From Spirosoma sp. KCTC 42546 (GTDB taxonomy: Bacteria > Bacteroidota > Bacteroidia > Cytophagales > Spirosomataceae): DNA of 64,000 nucleotides. Below are positions 17,106 to 26,300 of this stretch, piece by piece. Where the stretch lies: NCBI RefSeq assembly GCF_006965485.1, contig NZ_CP041360.1:2232001-2296000 (forward strand), given 5' to 3'. Below the pieces are notes generated by a model. It did no database searches. It had not been told where the DNA came from and worked only from the letters and a program-made list of their open reading frames with translations. Within the stretch, counting starts at the first letter, position 1, and every line of letters starts with the position of its first letter. The position numbers and the translations under genes are program-made.

Positions 17106-17546
17106 TTATAAACCAGGGGTTCCTTTTCCTTCTGTTAGTAAGCTGCACAGACTTCCTTTGACGTAGTAATCCCAACCTTTGGTGCAGCCAGTATAACATT
17201 GCACACTGGGAACCAGCCCGAAATGGGTAAACTGGAGATGGGTTTTGTTGTCGAGGGTAGACAGTTCGAAAGAAATTGTCGTGTTCGTCCATTCGTGTTG
17301 TTGTTCCACGAACGTAAGCTTGCTGTCCGTGACGAGCCATGTCACTTTCTGATCCGGAATAAGCTCCACTACTTTTTGAGTAGATACATGGATATCGTCA
17401 AAACGCACGGTGAACTCATCATTCAGTTGATGCGAATGGCCTTCCAGATCGTCCGTCCACCAGGCGGTAACGTTGTTAATGTGTTCGAATACGTCGTGTG
17501 GTGTTGCATTCAGGGTTAAGGATGCTGTGTAATCCTGTTCGTTCAT
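17106..17546 (-). CDS. SRPBCC (AHSA1-like) ligand-binding domain protein
   Basis: A 146-residue START/AHSA1-type protein: YTASLTLNATPHDVFEHINNVTAWW opens the fold, followed by FTVRFDD, TWLVTDSKL, and TTISFELSTLDNKTHLQFTHFGLVP, the standard C-terminal half. Such proteins bind hydrophobic ligands in a cavity and often accompany oxidoreductases or AraC/ArsR-type regulators. It is the first gene of the minus-strand pair with the SDR gene. No catalytic residues are expected, and its ligand is unknown. Confidence 0.82.
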   Translation of the reverse strand: MNEQDYTASLTLNATPHDVFEHINNVTAWWTDDLEGHSHQLNDEFTVRFDDIHVSTQKVVELIPDQKVTWLVTDSKLTFVEQQHEWTNTTISFELSTLDNKTHLQFTHFGLVPSVQCYTGCTKGWDYYVKGSLCSLLTEGKGTPGL

Positions 17547-17725
17547 GGTCGTGTTGTGTTTACAAGGTTGTTTTCGTCGTCAGGTGTCTACTCTCACTAG
17601 CTGGTCATCCGGGTTGACGGGCCAAAATTACTGTCTGGTTTTGGTATCAACAGGGTGTTAAATAGACATTCTGGCGGGTTGATTTGGTCAGAATTGCCCT
17701 GTACATTTACCCTAAAAAAACAGCC

Positions 17726-18706
17726 ATGAAGCAGGTAGTAATAGTTGTTCCCAAAGAGAGTGTTAACCTGAGTAGCATAACCGGTTCGTTGGAGATATTG
17801 ACTCAGGCAAATGCGTATTGGCAACTGATCGGCAACAAACCCATGCTTTCTATTCAGATAGCCGGTTTAGAGGAAGAGTTAAAATTGGAGGGCGGTCTCT
17901 TTTCGATTCATCCGGTGCCTATTCGGGACATCAGGAAAGCAGATCTGTTGATTATTCCTTCGCTTTCCAGCGATTATGATCGGATACTTAGCGAAAATGC
18001 CGAGCTTATTGCCTGGATTAACGAGCAATATAAACGGGGTGCTGAACTGGCGAGTATTTGCACCGGCGCTTTTTTGGTAGCGGCTACCGGCTTGCTGGAA
18101 GGCAAAACCTGTTCTACACATTGGAATGCGGCCGCTGATTTCAGACGACTTTTTCCCGGTATTCATCTTCAGATCAATAAACTGATTACCGTTGGACCTG
18201 GGATTTATACCAATGGAGGTGCTTACTCATTCCTGCATCTGATGCTATTCCTGATTGAAAAATACTTTGACCGCCAGACGGCTATTTTCTGCTCAAAGGT
18301 CTTTCAGATTGATATGGACCGAACATCGCAGTCTCCCTTTTTCATTTTTCAGGCTCAGAAGACCCATGGGGATGAACTGGTGTGCAAGGCACAAAGCTAT
18401 ATTGAGGAAAATTTGAGCGAGCGGATTTCGTTTGAAGAACTGGCCTCGCAACTGGCCATCAGCCGACGAAATTTCGACAGACGGTTTATCAAAGCCACCG
18501 GCAATACACCAGTAGAGTATTTGCAGCGTGTAAAAGTGGAAGTAGCCAAAAACAACCTGGAAAAAGGCCGAAAAACCATTTTCGAAGTTATGAATGACGT
18601 GGGCTATTCGGATGACAAAGCGTTTCGGGAGGTTTTTAAGCGGATAACGGGCGTATCGCCATTGGATTACAGAGCCAAGTATACTAAAGAAGCGCTTTGG
18701 GTCTAG
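17726..18706 (+). CDS. GlxA-family AraC transcriptional regulator (DJ-1/PfpI + HTH)
   Basis: A 326-residue regulator with an N-terminal DJ-1/PfpI-like domain (KQVVIVVPKESVNLSSITGS, IPSLSSDY, and an elbow-like ASICTGAFLVAATGLLEGKTCSTHW) and a C-terminal AraC domain (about 220-320, ISFEELASQLAISRRNFDRRF, GYSDDKAFREVFKRITGVSP). ATG 17726 begins at the family N terminus; the longer frame from 17684 does not. It is transcribed away from the SRPBCC/SDR pair, so control of that pair, or of the NmrA-like genes downstream, is a reasonable inference. Its ligand is unknown. Confidence 0.88.
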   Translation: MKQVVIVVPKESVNLSSITGSLEILTQANAYWQLIGNKPMLSIQIAGLEEELKLEGGLFSIHPVPIRDIRKADLLIIPSLSSDYDRILSENAELIAWINEQYKRGAELASICTGAFLVAATGLLEGKTCSTHWNAAADFRRLFPGIHLQINKLITVGPGIYTNGGAYSFLHLMLFLIEKYFDRQTAIFCSKVFQIDMDRTSQSPFFIFQAQKTHGDELVCKAQSYIEENLSERISFEELASQLAISRRNFDRRFIKATGNTPVEYLQRVKVEVAKNNLEKGRKTIFEVMNDVGYSDDKAFREVFKRITGVSPLDYRAKYTKEALWV

Positions 18707-18868
18707 AGAGACTGACCATTCGGTTTCCAACAAATGTACTTTGGAAATGAGTCTGGATGATAACCCCGCACGGGTTGGGAACAAATCCTTGTTTTGACTA
18801 CAACAACGATAGATACGATTACATCTGGCTGGTCGTAGCTATGGACCTTTGTAGGAAAAAACAGAACG

Positions 18869-19753
18869 ATGAAAATTGTAGTAACAGGTTCATTAGGACA
18901 TATCAGCCAGCCACTGGCAATCGAGTTAGTGCAGAAGGGACATGCTGTTACGGTAGTTAGCAGCAAACCCGAAAAGCAAAAGAATATTGAAGCCCTCGGC
19001 GCTACGGCCGCCATCGGCTCATTGGAGGACGTTGACTTTCTGATTTCTACTTTTACAGGTGCCGATGCCGTGTATGCCATGGTGCCACCCAACTATGCCG
19101 AGTCTGATGTGCGGGCTTATTACGGGCGAATAGGTCGCAACTATGCACAAGCCATTGAGCAGGCGCGCATCCGGCGTGTGGTTTACCTAAGCAGTTACGG
19201 CGCGGATCTGGATACTGGTACTGGACTTATCCTCGGTGCGCACGACGTAGAAGGGATACTGGGTGAGCTGTCGGAGGTGGTTATTACGTATCTGCGCCCT
19301 ACGTACTTTTATTACAATCTGTACGCCTTTGTTGATATGATAAAAGGAGCCGGTCGTATTGCGGCCAACTATGGTGGCAAGGATAAGCTGATCATGGTTG
19401 CCCCAACCGATATTGCGGCTGTTGCTGCGGAAGAGATCGAAACAATGGCGAGCAATCACAGCATACGCTACATAGCCAGTGATGAACGTACGGGTACCGA
19501 TGTTGCCCGTATTCTGGGAACTGCCATTGGTAAGCCGGATTTGACATGGACTATTATTACGGACGAACAGATGCAAAGCGGGCTGGAAACGAATGGTGTA
19601 CCCCCGCAATTGGCCGCTGATTTCGTGGATATGTTTGCCAGTGTTCGCAGCGGGGCCTTGTCAAAGGATTATTACCTGCACCCGCCAACAACGCTGGGTA
19701 GTGTAAAACTGGAAGATTTTGCCCGTGAGTTTGCGGCTGTTTATAAAAGCTGA
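18869..19753 (+). CDS. NmrA-like NAD(P)-binding protein
   Basis: Atypical SDR of 294 residues: KIVVTGSLGHISQPLAIELVQKGHAVTVV is the Rossmann opening, with a modified glycine motif GSLGHIS. GATAAIGSLEDVDFL and ADAVYAMVPP are NmrA-family landmarks. VVYLSSYGAD follows the usual strand, and the Tyr-x-x-x-Lys of classical SDRs is absent. The C-terminal half resembles azoreductase/QOR2-type NmrA proteins. It is followed after 75 bases by a second NmrA-like gene and then an AraC regulator, all on the plus strand, suggesting a redox or stress-detoxification cluster of unknown substrate. Confidence 0.82.
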   Translation: MKIVVTGSLGHISQPLAIELVQKGHAVTVVSSKPEKQKNIEALGATAAIGSLEDVDFLISTFTGADAVYAMVPPNYAESDVRAYYGRIGRNYAQAIEQARIRRVVYLSSYGADLDTGTGLILGAHDVEGILGELSEVVITYLRPTYFYYNLYAFVDMIKGAGRIAANYGGKDKLIMVAPTDIAAVAAEEIETMASNHSIRYIASDERTGTDVARILGTAIGKPDLTWTIITDEQMQSGLETNGVPPQLAADFVDMFASVRSGALSKDYYLHPPTTLGSVKLEDFAREFAAVYKS

Positions 19754-19828
19754 TTGCCGCTGGCCAAACGCAGGCTACGTCAGATGAATAGCCGTTATTC
19801 ATACTCATCCATTCCCAAACGAACAAAC

Positions 19829-20692
19829 ATGATTCTTGTAACCGGTGCAACCGGCCATCTCGGCCTGGCCACACTAAATTCCCTTTTGAAAAATAGACCC
19901 TCTTCCCAGGTTGCGGCTTTTGTCCGTGAGGAGAGCAAAGCCACTGCCTTAATCGAAAGCGGAGTTGCTATCCGGGTCGGTACATACGATGATACAGCTT
20001 CCCTCGATAAGGCTATGCAGGGCGTAGAAAAGGTTTTGCTGATTGCGGGGACGGATGAAAAGAAACGCCTTCAGCAACATAAAAATGTCATAGATGCCGC
20101 CAAAAAGGCGGGTGTTTCGTTTATTGCCTATACCAGTCGCACGTTGAAGGATAGACGTACAATGGCCAACCAGTTGATGGAAGGCCATTTCCAGACGGAA
20201 GACTACATTATAGCGAGTGGATTGACCTATGCTCTGTTTCGTAATGTGCTGTATATGGATGCCATTCCGCAGTTTGTAGGGCCTACCGTTTTCGATACCG
20301 GAATTTATCTGCCAGCCGGCCAGGGAAGAGTCCCCTTTGCCCTTAGAAACGAAATGGGGGAAGCTATGGCGAATGTATTAGCAGCCAACAGCAGCGACAG
20401 TAGCGTTTACAAACTCACCGGAAGTGAGGCTTATTCCTTTGCCGATGTTGCGGCTGCATTAACCGATTTATCCGGCAAAAAGGTAACCTACACACCGGCT
20501 GAGCAATCAGCCTTTGAAACACAGCTGAAAGGACGCGGTGTACCTGACCTAATTATTCAGCGTGTAATCGGGTTTATCACCGATATTAAAAATGGACAGG
20601 AAGATGAGGTGAGCCCTGACCTGGAAAATCTGCTCGGGCGAAAGCCTGCGTCGCTCAAAGAAGGGTTAAAAATGCTTTATCCTCTTTCGTGA
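19829..20692 (+). CDS. NmrA-like NAD(P)-binding protein, quinone oxidoreductase 2 (YtfG)-like
   Basis: A 287-residue atypical SDR starting MILVTGATGHLGLATLNSLL, the canonical NmrA nucleotide loop GATGHLG. YDDTASLDKAMQGVEKVLLIAG and AAKKAGVSFIAYTSR match the QOR2/YtfG subgroup that reduces quinones with NADPH. The ATG at 19829 is chosen over an upstream non-ATG extension because it starts exactly at the first beta strand. It is the second of two tandem NmrA-like genes; the AraC-family gene 56 bases downstream may regulate them. Confidence 0.83.
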   Translation: MILVTGATGHLGLATLNSLLKNRPSSQVAAFVREESKATALIESGVAIRVGTYDDTASLDKAMQGVEKVLLIAGTDEKKRLQQHKNVIDAAKKAGVSFIAYTSRTLKDRRTMANQLMEGHFQTEDYIIASGLTYALFRNVLYMDAIPQFVGPTVFDTGIYLPAGQGRVPFALRNEMGEAMANVLAANSSDSSVYKLTGSEAYSFADVAAALTDLSGKKVTYTPAEQSAFETQLKGRGVPDLIIQRVIGFITDIKNGQEDEVSPDLENLLGRKPASLKEGLKMLYPLS

Positions 20693-20748
20693 AATTGCCA
20701 GGTAACACCCCAACAAACGGTCTTTATTCGCAGTTTATTCGTTAGCCA

Positions 20749-21669
20749 ATGAAAAATTTACAGCCACTTCGTATTAAAACGATCACTGATTACCATCAAC
20801 TCAGGAGTTTACCAAAACCAGAGCATCCGTTAATCAGTGTCGTGAATTTTGAAGCGATCAGGCGGCTATCCTGCGATCAGTCGACCAGTATTATTCAGGA
20901 TTTCTATACCATCGCACTCAAACGAAACTTCAATGGCAAGATGAAGTATGGGCAGCAGGAATACGACTTTGACGAAGGCCTGCTGATCTTTATTGCACCT
21001 GGTCAGGTTTTTACCATTGAGGCAGATAATGACTTAACACATACGGGATGGCTGCTACTCATCCATCCCGATTTTTTATGGAATACGCCCTTAGCCAAAA
21101 GGATAAAGCAATATGAATACTTCAGCTATTCGGTCCACGAGGCACTGCATCTTTCAGAGAAAGAAGAAACGATTGTTACGGGTATTATACAGAATCTGAA
21201 CCAGGAATACCGCTCGAACATCGATACATTCAGTCAGGACGTCCTGATTGCTCAGCTTGAGTTATTGCTGACGTACGCTGACCGGTTTTACCATCGTCAG
21301 TTCATCACCCGAAAAATTACCAACCACAAACTCCTCAATCGGTTGGAAGATATCCTTACGGACTATTTCAACAGCGATACAGTAGCCCAAAAAGGCTTGC
21401 CCACGGTTCAGTACATTGCCGATGCCTTAAACGTATCCCCTAATTATTTGAGCGCTTTGTTAAAGATGCTGACGGGCCAAAGTACCCAGCAGCATATACA
21501 CGACAAATTGATTGACAAAGCAAAAGAGCGATTGTCCACTACCAATCTTACCGTCAATGAAATTGCCTATGCCCTGGGCTTTGAACATTCGCAGTCGTTC
21601 AGCAAATTATTCAAAACAAAAACCAATGTTTCTCCTCTGGAATTCAGGCAGTCGTTTAAGTTGCAGTGA
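20749..21669 (+). CDS. AraC-family transcriptional regulator
   Basis: A 306-residue regulator. The N-terminal cupin-like sensor (about 1-160) includes FNGKMKYGQQEYDFDEGLLIFIAPGQVF. The C-terminal AraC helix-turn-helix pair covers about 205-300: VQYIADALNVSPNYLSALLK, then TTNLTVNEIAYALGFEHSQSF and FKTKTNVSPLEFRQ. It differs from the GlxA-like regulator upstream, having no DJ-1 domain. It is last in the plus-strand cluster and probably regulates the NmrA-like genes. The 293 bases after it hold no gene, only the promoter block of the next repeat unit. Confidence 0.88.
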   Translation: MKNLQPLRIKTITDYHQLRSLPKPEHPLISVVNFEAIRRLSCDQSTSIIQDFYTIALKRNFNGKMKYGQQEYDFDEGLLIFIAPGQVFTIEADNDLTHTGWLLLIHPDFLWNTPLAKRIKQYEYFSYSVHEALHLSEKEETIVTGIIQNLNQEYRSNIDTFSQDVLIAQLELLLTYADRFYHRQFITRKITNHKLLNRLEDILTDYFNSDTVAQKGLPTVQYIADALNVSPNYLSALLKMLTGQSTQQHIHDKLIDKAKERLSTTNLTVNEIAYALGFEHSQSFSKLFKTKTNVSPLEFRQSFKLQ

Positions 21670-21838
21670 CAGTTTAGTGAAAACGATCCTGCCAATTGCT
21701 GAAGTAGTCATCGGGCAGACAGGGCGGTGCTTGAGCTGCCCTGCGCCAGTTTAACCAAGTCTACTAGACACTACAGGAGGGGAGGAGTCATTTTTCTTAG
21801 TCGCTACTGTAAGAATCGGCAGAATCAATAGGCATTCG

Positions 21839-22320
21839 TCACGGAAAAATCCACATTCGTCTACCAGATTTAAACGCTCATCGCCTTTGATTTTCAGAGC
21901 CGTACCATTCATGGCAACTTTGTTTCATTAAAACGAAACAAACCACTACTTACTAAAAAAGCCATGAAAAAAGTACTTATTCTGATGTTGGGTCTGGTAG
22001 CCAGTACCGCATCGTTCGCTACCGTATCGACTCCTCAAACGGCAGCTGCTCAGACCCGCGTCGTAATGACTCCCGAGCGTAAAATCAAACTCTACGTGCA
22101 ACCGCTTCAAGCCAAAGGCCAGGTGGCTATTCTGGATGCCAGTGGCCAGGCCGTTTACACCCAGCAGGTAGCCTTAGCAAAAGGACTCAGTGAGCAATTC
22201 GATGTATCAAGCTTAGGCACTGGTACCTTTCGGCTACTACTAACAACAGACAACGAAACGGTCGTTAAAACATTTGTGGTGCAGGCCAATCCCAATGAGA
22301 GTTTTGTGGTGCAGGACTAA
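21839..22320 (+). repeat. direct repeat, copy A (promoter region plus small secreted gene)
   Basis: About 480 bp matched by copy B at 27632-28117. Upstream DNA is conserved too: TCACGGAAAAATCCACATTC, CCTTTGATTTTCAGAG, CATGGCAACTTTGTTTCAT, and then ACAAACCACTACTTACTAAA up to the ATG are near-identical in both. Identity is highest across the leader and signal-peptide codons and lower in the mature protein. Both copies point the same way and bracket the Nudix/ThuA locus. Confidence 0.85.
21964..22320 (+). CDS. small secreted protein resembling a stand-alone T9SS sorting domain (copy A)
   Basis: A 118-residue protein. The signal peptide KKVLILMLGLVASTASFA leaves about 98 residues. Their core KGQVAILDASGQAVYTQQ, LSEQFDVSSLGTGTFRLLL, NETVVKTFVV reads like the C-terminal type IX sorting (Por) domain: a hydrophobic strand, D-x-S-x-L-x-x-G-T-[FY] and a final KTFVV. 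Normal sorting domains end just after this; here a tail QANPNESFVVQD follows, and no cargo domain precedes. It is a paralogue of the gene at 27758. Whether it is exported by T9SS or acts in the periplasm is unknown. Confidence 0.72.
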   Translation: MKKVLILMLGLVASTASFATVSTPQTAAAQTRVVMTPERKIKLYVQPLQAKGQVAILDASGQAVYTQQVALAKGLSEQFDVSSLGTGTFRLLLTTDNETVVKTFVVQANPNESFVVQD

Positions 22321-22327
22321 GCTTATT

Positions 22328-22410
22328 GTCATTATTGGTCATTGCTTGTCATTCGTAGTCATTGGTTGTACTAGTTCATCAATGAATGACAGGCAATGAC
22401 CAATAATGAC
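22328..22410. repeat. palindromic tandem-word element E3
   Basis: Arms of 27 bp at 22328-22354 and 22384-22410 pair with one mismatch over a 29-base loop. The arm repeats the word GTCATT three times (GTCATTATTG, GTCATTGCTT, GTCATTC). It begins 8 bases after the stop of the small secreted gene and ends 19 bases before the stop of the convergent Nudix regulator. AAGCTT sites flank the whole element. Confidence 0.85.
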
Positions 22411-22428
22411 TAGTAAATGACAACAAGC

Positions 22429-23205
22429 TTAATACGTATGCACGATTCCCTGCTTCAACGCATCCTCATAGGCTTCCTTCTCAAACTGATATAGATAGGG
22501 AGACCTATGGGGACCAATTGACCGCTGTTCGTTTAGTTTTTTGATCAGGCCAAGCGCTACGAGTTTTTTAGAAAAATTACGCTGATCGAGTTCTTTGCCC
22601 AAAATCGTTTCGTATAGCGAGTGGATTTCCGGTAACGTGAATTTTTCGGGTAACAGATTATACCCGATCGGCTGATGATAGATCTGAAGCCGGAGGGTTA
22701 CCAGGGCTTTTTCTACGGCCTCGTTATGATCGAATAGTAGCCTGGGAATGGCGTTCACATCCCACCATTCGTAATCTTCGGTGAAAAAGTCCGTTCTGAC
22801 ATTCACCTTCGAATAATCCACCAGAGCAAAATAGCCAATGGATAAGGTCCGTTCAAACAGCCAGTTATCATCATCAACGTCGAGGCCGTATTTTTCTTTA
22901 AACTCCCCGACACTTCGCTCCTGAAGCCGATAGGGCGAATCGCCAAAAATGTGAAACTGCTGAAGAAATAGGTCTTCCAAACCCGTTCGCTCTTGTAAGA
23001 TACGATGGGCGGCCTCGCTTAGGGGTTCTCTTCGCTTAATAAAACCACCCGGCAATCCCCAACCATTCTGCCCTTTCCACTTAAGGAGTAAAATCTTTAG
23101 CTGCTGATCGTGGTAGCCAAAAATGACCGGGTCGATGCTGAGGTGAGGCAGGTACTGCTGATGGCCGTTCTTTATAAAGTCGAGTACGTCTTCTTCTGAG
23201 TTCAT
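22429..23205 (-). CDS. Nudix-fold transcriptional regulator (NrtR/AraR-like) with winged helix
   Basis: A 258-residue regulator with an N-terminal Nudix domain (about 20-160) and a C-terminal winged helix (about 165-240, LPEKFTLPEIHSLYETILGKELDQRNFSKKL). The Nudix box is GGFIKRREPLSEAAHRILQERTGL: the catalytic R-E-x-x-E-E glutamates are altered to RILQER, so hydrolase activity is probably lost, as in sugar-sensing members of this family. It is transcribed away from the ThuA/sugar dehydrogenase gene, with two inverted repeats in between, and most likely represses it in response to a sugar-derived ligand. Confidence 0.88.
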   Translation of the reverse strand: MNSEEDVLDFIKNGHQQYLPHLSIDPVIFGYHDQQLKILLLKWKGQNGWGLPGGFIKRREPLSEAAHRILQERTGLEDLFLQQFHIFGDSPYRLQERSVGEFKEKYGLDVDDDNWLFERTLSIGYFALVDYSKVNVRTDFFTEDYEWWDVNAIPRLLFDHNEAVEKALVTLRLQIYHQPIGYNLLPEKFTLPEIHSLYETILGKELDQRNFSKKLVALGLIKKLNEQRSIGPHRSPYLYQFEKEAYEDALKQGIVHTY

Positions 23206-23209
23206 AGAT

Positions 23210-23217
23210 CAAATATA
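23210..23217 (-). promoter_or_regulatory. -7 promoter box of the Nudix regulator
   Basis: On the minus strand the sequence is TATATTTG, an exact TAnnTTTG box, followed by only four bases before the ATG at 23205. Transcription from it would start at or next to the start codon, implying a leaderless or nearly leaderless message. Confidence 0.5.
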
Positions 23218-23230
23218 AAAAAAACTATTC

Positions 23231-23285
23231 CGTACGTCTTACGAATTAGATAAAAGTGCCTTATCTTTATTCCGTAAAATTTACG
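23231..23285. promoter_or_regulatory. paired 13-bp operators CGTA-N5-TACG for the Nudix regulator
   Basis: Two inverted repeats of identical geometry are seen: CGTACGTCTTACG at 23231-23243 and CGTAAAATTTACG at 23273-23285, each preceded by TTC. Their centres are 42 bases apart, four DNA turns. Between them lies TATCTTTA (23262-23269), a possible -7 box for the divergent ThuA gene. Binding of two dimers on one DNA face would block this promoter. The site sequence is seen; the assignment to the neighbouring regulator is inference. Confidence 0.6.
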
Positions 23286-23333
23286 CTATTGATTTTAATT
23301 CAATTTTTTCGCTAAATAGTCTAGCCTATTTTG

Positions 23334-26300
23334 ATGATACAGTTTATCCCTAATTCCCTGCGCTGGTTGGTCGGAACGGCCTTAGTTGGCCTGGTGTCCA
23401 TTGGGCTTTGGTCCTACGTGGGTGCCAATGAGCCACCCCGCATACTGGTGTTTAGCAAAACAGCCGCCTTTCGGCATGCCTCTATCGGGGCTGGTCAAAA
23501 GGCCCTCTTTCAACTGGGTAAAGAGAAGGGGTTCTCCGTTGATACCACGGAGAATGCCGCTCGCTTTACCGAGGAAAACCTGAAACGTTACCGGGCGGTC
23601 GTGTTTTTGAGTACCACCGGCGACGTACTCAATGCCGCCCAGCAAAATGCCTTTGAACGCTACATTCAGGCTGGCGGAGGCTATGTAGGCATTCATGCCG
23701 CTACGGATACCGAATACGACTGGCCCTGGTATAATAAACTGGCGGGTGCCTGGTTTTCCAACCATCCCATGCCCAACAATGTACAGAAAGGAACCTTTGT
23801 GGTGGCTGATAAAAACAACCCGGCAACGAGTTTTTTGCCGGAACGCTGGGAGCGTGAAGATGAATTCTATTCCTTCAAAAACATCAGCCCTGCCTTGCAT
23901 GTTCTCCTGACCATCGACGAAAAAACCTATCAGGGCGGCACCAACGGCGACAATCACCCCATGGCCTGGTACCAGGAGTTTGAGGGAGGTCGTTCATTCT
24001 ACACCGCAGGCGGGCACACGGATGCAACCTTCTCGGAACCGCTGTTTTTGCGGCACCTGGGAGCCGGGTTACACTACGTAATGGGGGGCGATTCACCTAA
24101 GCCACTAGATTACACAAAGGCAAAAACGAAACGACTACCCGAAGAAAACCGGTTCTCAAAAGTTGTGCTGGCAGAAAAACTCGACGAGCCCATGGAACTG
24201 GCCGTACTGCCGGATAGCCGCGTGCTGGTGGTTGAACGGAAGGGCAATGTTAAACTCTTCAGCCCATCAACCGGTAAGCTGAAAGTCATTAACCACATTC
24301 CGGTGAATACCAAAGTTACCAACAAGAAAGGGGAAGTAGGAGAGGACGAAGGTGGTCTGCTGGGAATAGCCAAAGACCCGCATTTTACCCAAAATCACTG
24401 GATTTATCTGTATTACTCGCCCGAAGGTAAAGAGGCAAAGAATAGTGTGGTTCGTTACGAATTTATCGGCGATGAACTGGTAATGAGTTCCAAAAAAGTC
24501 ATCCTGGATGTAGCTACCCAACGCGAAATCAGTGGCCATGCCGGGGGCTCGATGACCTTCGATAATCACGGAAATTTATACATCTCGACCGGTGATAATA
24601 TAAACCCGCAGGAATCCAATGGGTTCAGCCCGTCCGATGAGCGTCCGGGCCGGGAACCCTTCGATGCCCAGATGACCTCGGCCAACACCAATGACCTGCG
24701 TGGTAAAGTCCTGCGTATTCACCCTGAAGCTGATGGTTCTTATACAATCCCAGAAGGCAATCTGTTTCCTAAAGGAACTGCCAAAACCCGTCCTGAAATT
24801 TACACGATGGGCCACCGGAATCCGTTCCGGATTTCGGTAGATCCAAAAACTGGTTATATGTACTGGGGAGACATTGGTCCCGACGCGGCCTCTGCGAAGG
24901 ATGAACGCGGACCCGCCGGACAGGATGAAGTAGGACAGGCCAGGAAAGCGGGTAATTATGGCTGGCCTTATTTCGTGGGCGATAACAAAGCGTATCATCA
25001 GTATGACTTTGCCACCGGTCAGTCGGGGCCGTTATACGATCCGGCACAACCGGTCAACAAATCAGTCAATAACACAGGACTAAACCAGTTGCCGCCCGCT
25101 CAGAAAGCCTTTATCTGGTATCCATACGCCGAATCGAAGGAGTTTCCGCTGGTGGGTTCGGGTGGTCGCTCGGCTATGGCTGGGCCCGTGTATTATAAGG
25201 ATCAGTTTGCGCAGGCCAAGCGCCCTTTCCCGGATTATTACGATGGTAAACTTCTCATCTATGAATGGATGCGGGGCTGGCTGATGGCTGTTACAATGGA
25301 CGCGAATGGCAATTATGCCTCCATGGAGCGGGTGATGCCCAGCTATAAATTCTCGAACCCCATGGACATGGAGTTTGGCCCGGAAGGTGATTTGTATATG
25401 CTGGAATATGGCAGTGGCTGGTTCACCCAAAATGACGATGCCCGACTGGTACGTATTGAGTACAACGGTGGCAACCGCAAGCCTCAGGTTCAGGTAGCAA
25501 CCTCCAAAAAAGGTGGATCAATTCCTTTTAAAGCTCAACTTTCGTCGGCTGGTACGAAGGATTTTGACAATGATGCCCTGACGTATGTTTGGACGATTAG
25601 CCCTAAAGCCGGAGGTGCTACCCGAACCTTCAAAGAAGCGAACCCGACCGTTTCCTTCGATAAGCCTGGAATTTACAAAGCCACGCTGACCGTAACCGAT
25701 GGTAAAGGAGGCAGCAGCAATCGGACGATCGAGATTATGGCTGGGAATGAGGAGCCCGTATTGACGTTCGAAACCAAAAACAGCAACCAGACCTTTTTCT
25801 TTCCCGGTCAGCCGTTTGCCTATGACGTGAAGGTTCAGGATAAGGAAGATGGTAGCCTGACCAATGGAAAGATTAAACCGAACGAAGTGGCTGTCAATAT
25901 CGACTATCTGGCTGAAGGCTACGATCTGGCGGCTATTGCTCAGGGGCACCGTAGCGCCGATGCGACCGCTCAGGTAGGCAAAGGACTTACGCTGATTGAG
26001 GCCAATGACTGCAAAGCCTGCCATAGCATCGAGAAAAAATCGGTAGGGCCTGCTTATCAGCAGGTGGCTCTTAAATACAAAGGCGATGCCGGTGCAGCCG
26101 AACGCTTAGCGAAAAAGGTTATTTCGGGCGGAAGCGGTGCCTGGGGTGAAGTGGCCATGAGCGCCCACCCTCAGTTATCATCGACCGATGCGCAGGAAAT
26201 GGTTGGCTATATTCTGAGTCTGGCCGAAAAGAAACAGGCAGCGCCATCGCTACCGGTTAAGGGCAGCTATACTATGAACCTGCCCAAGGGCGACAAAGGT

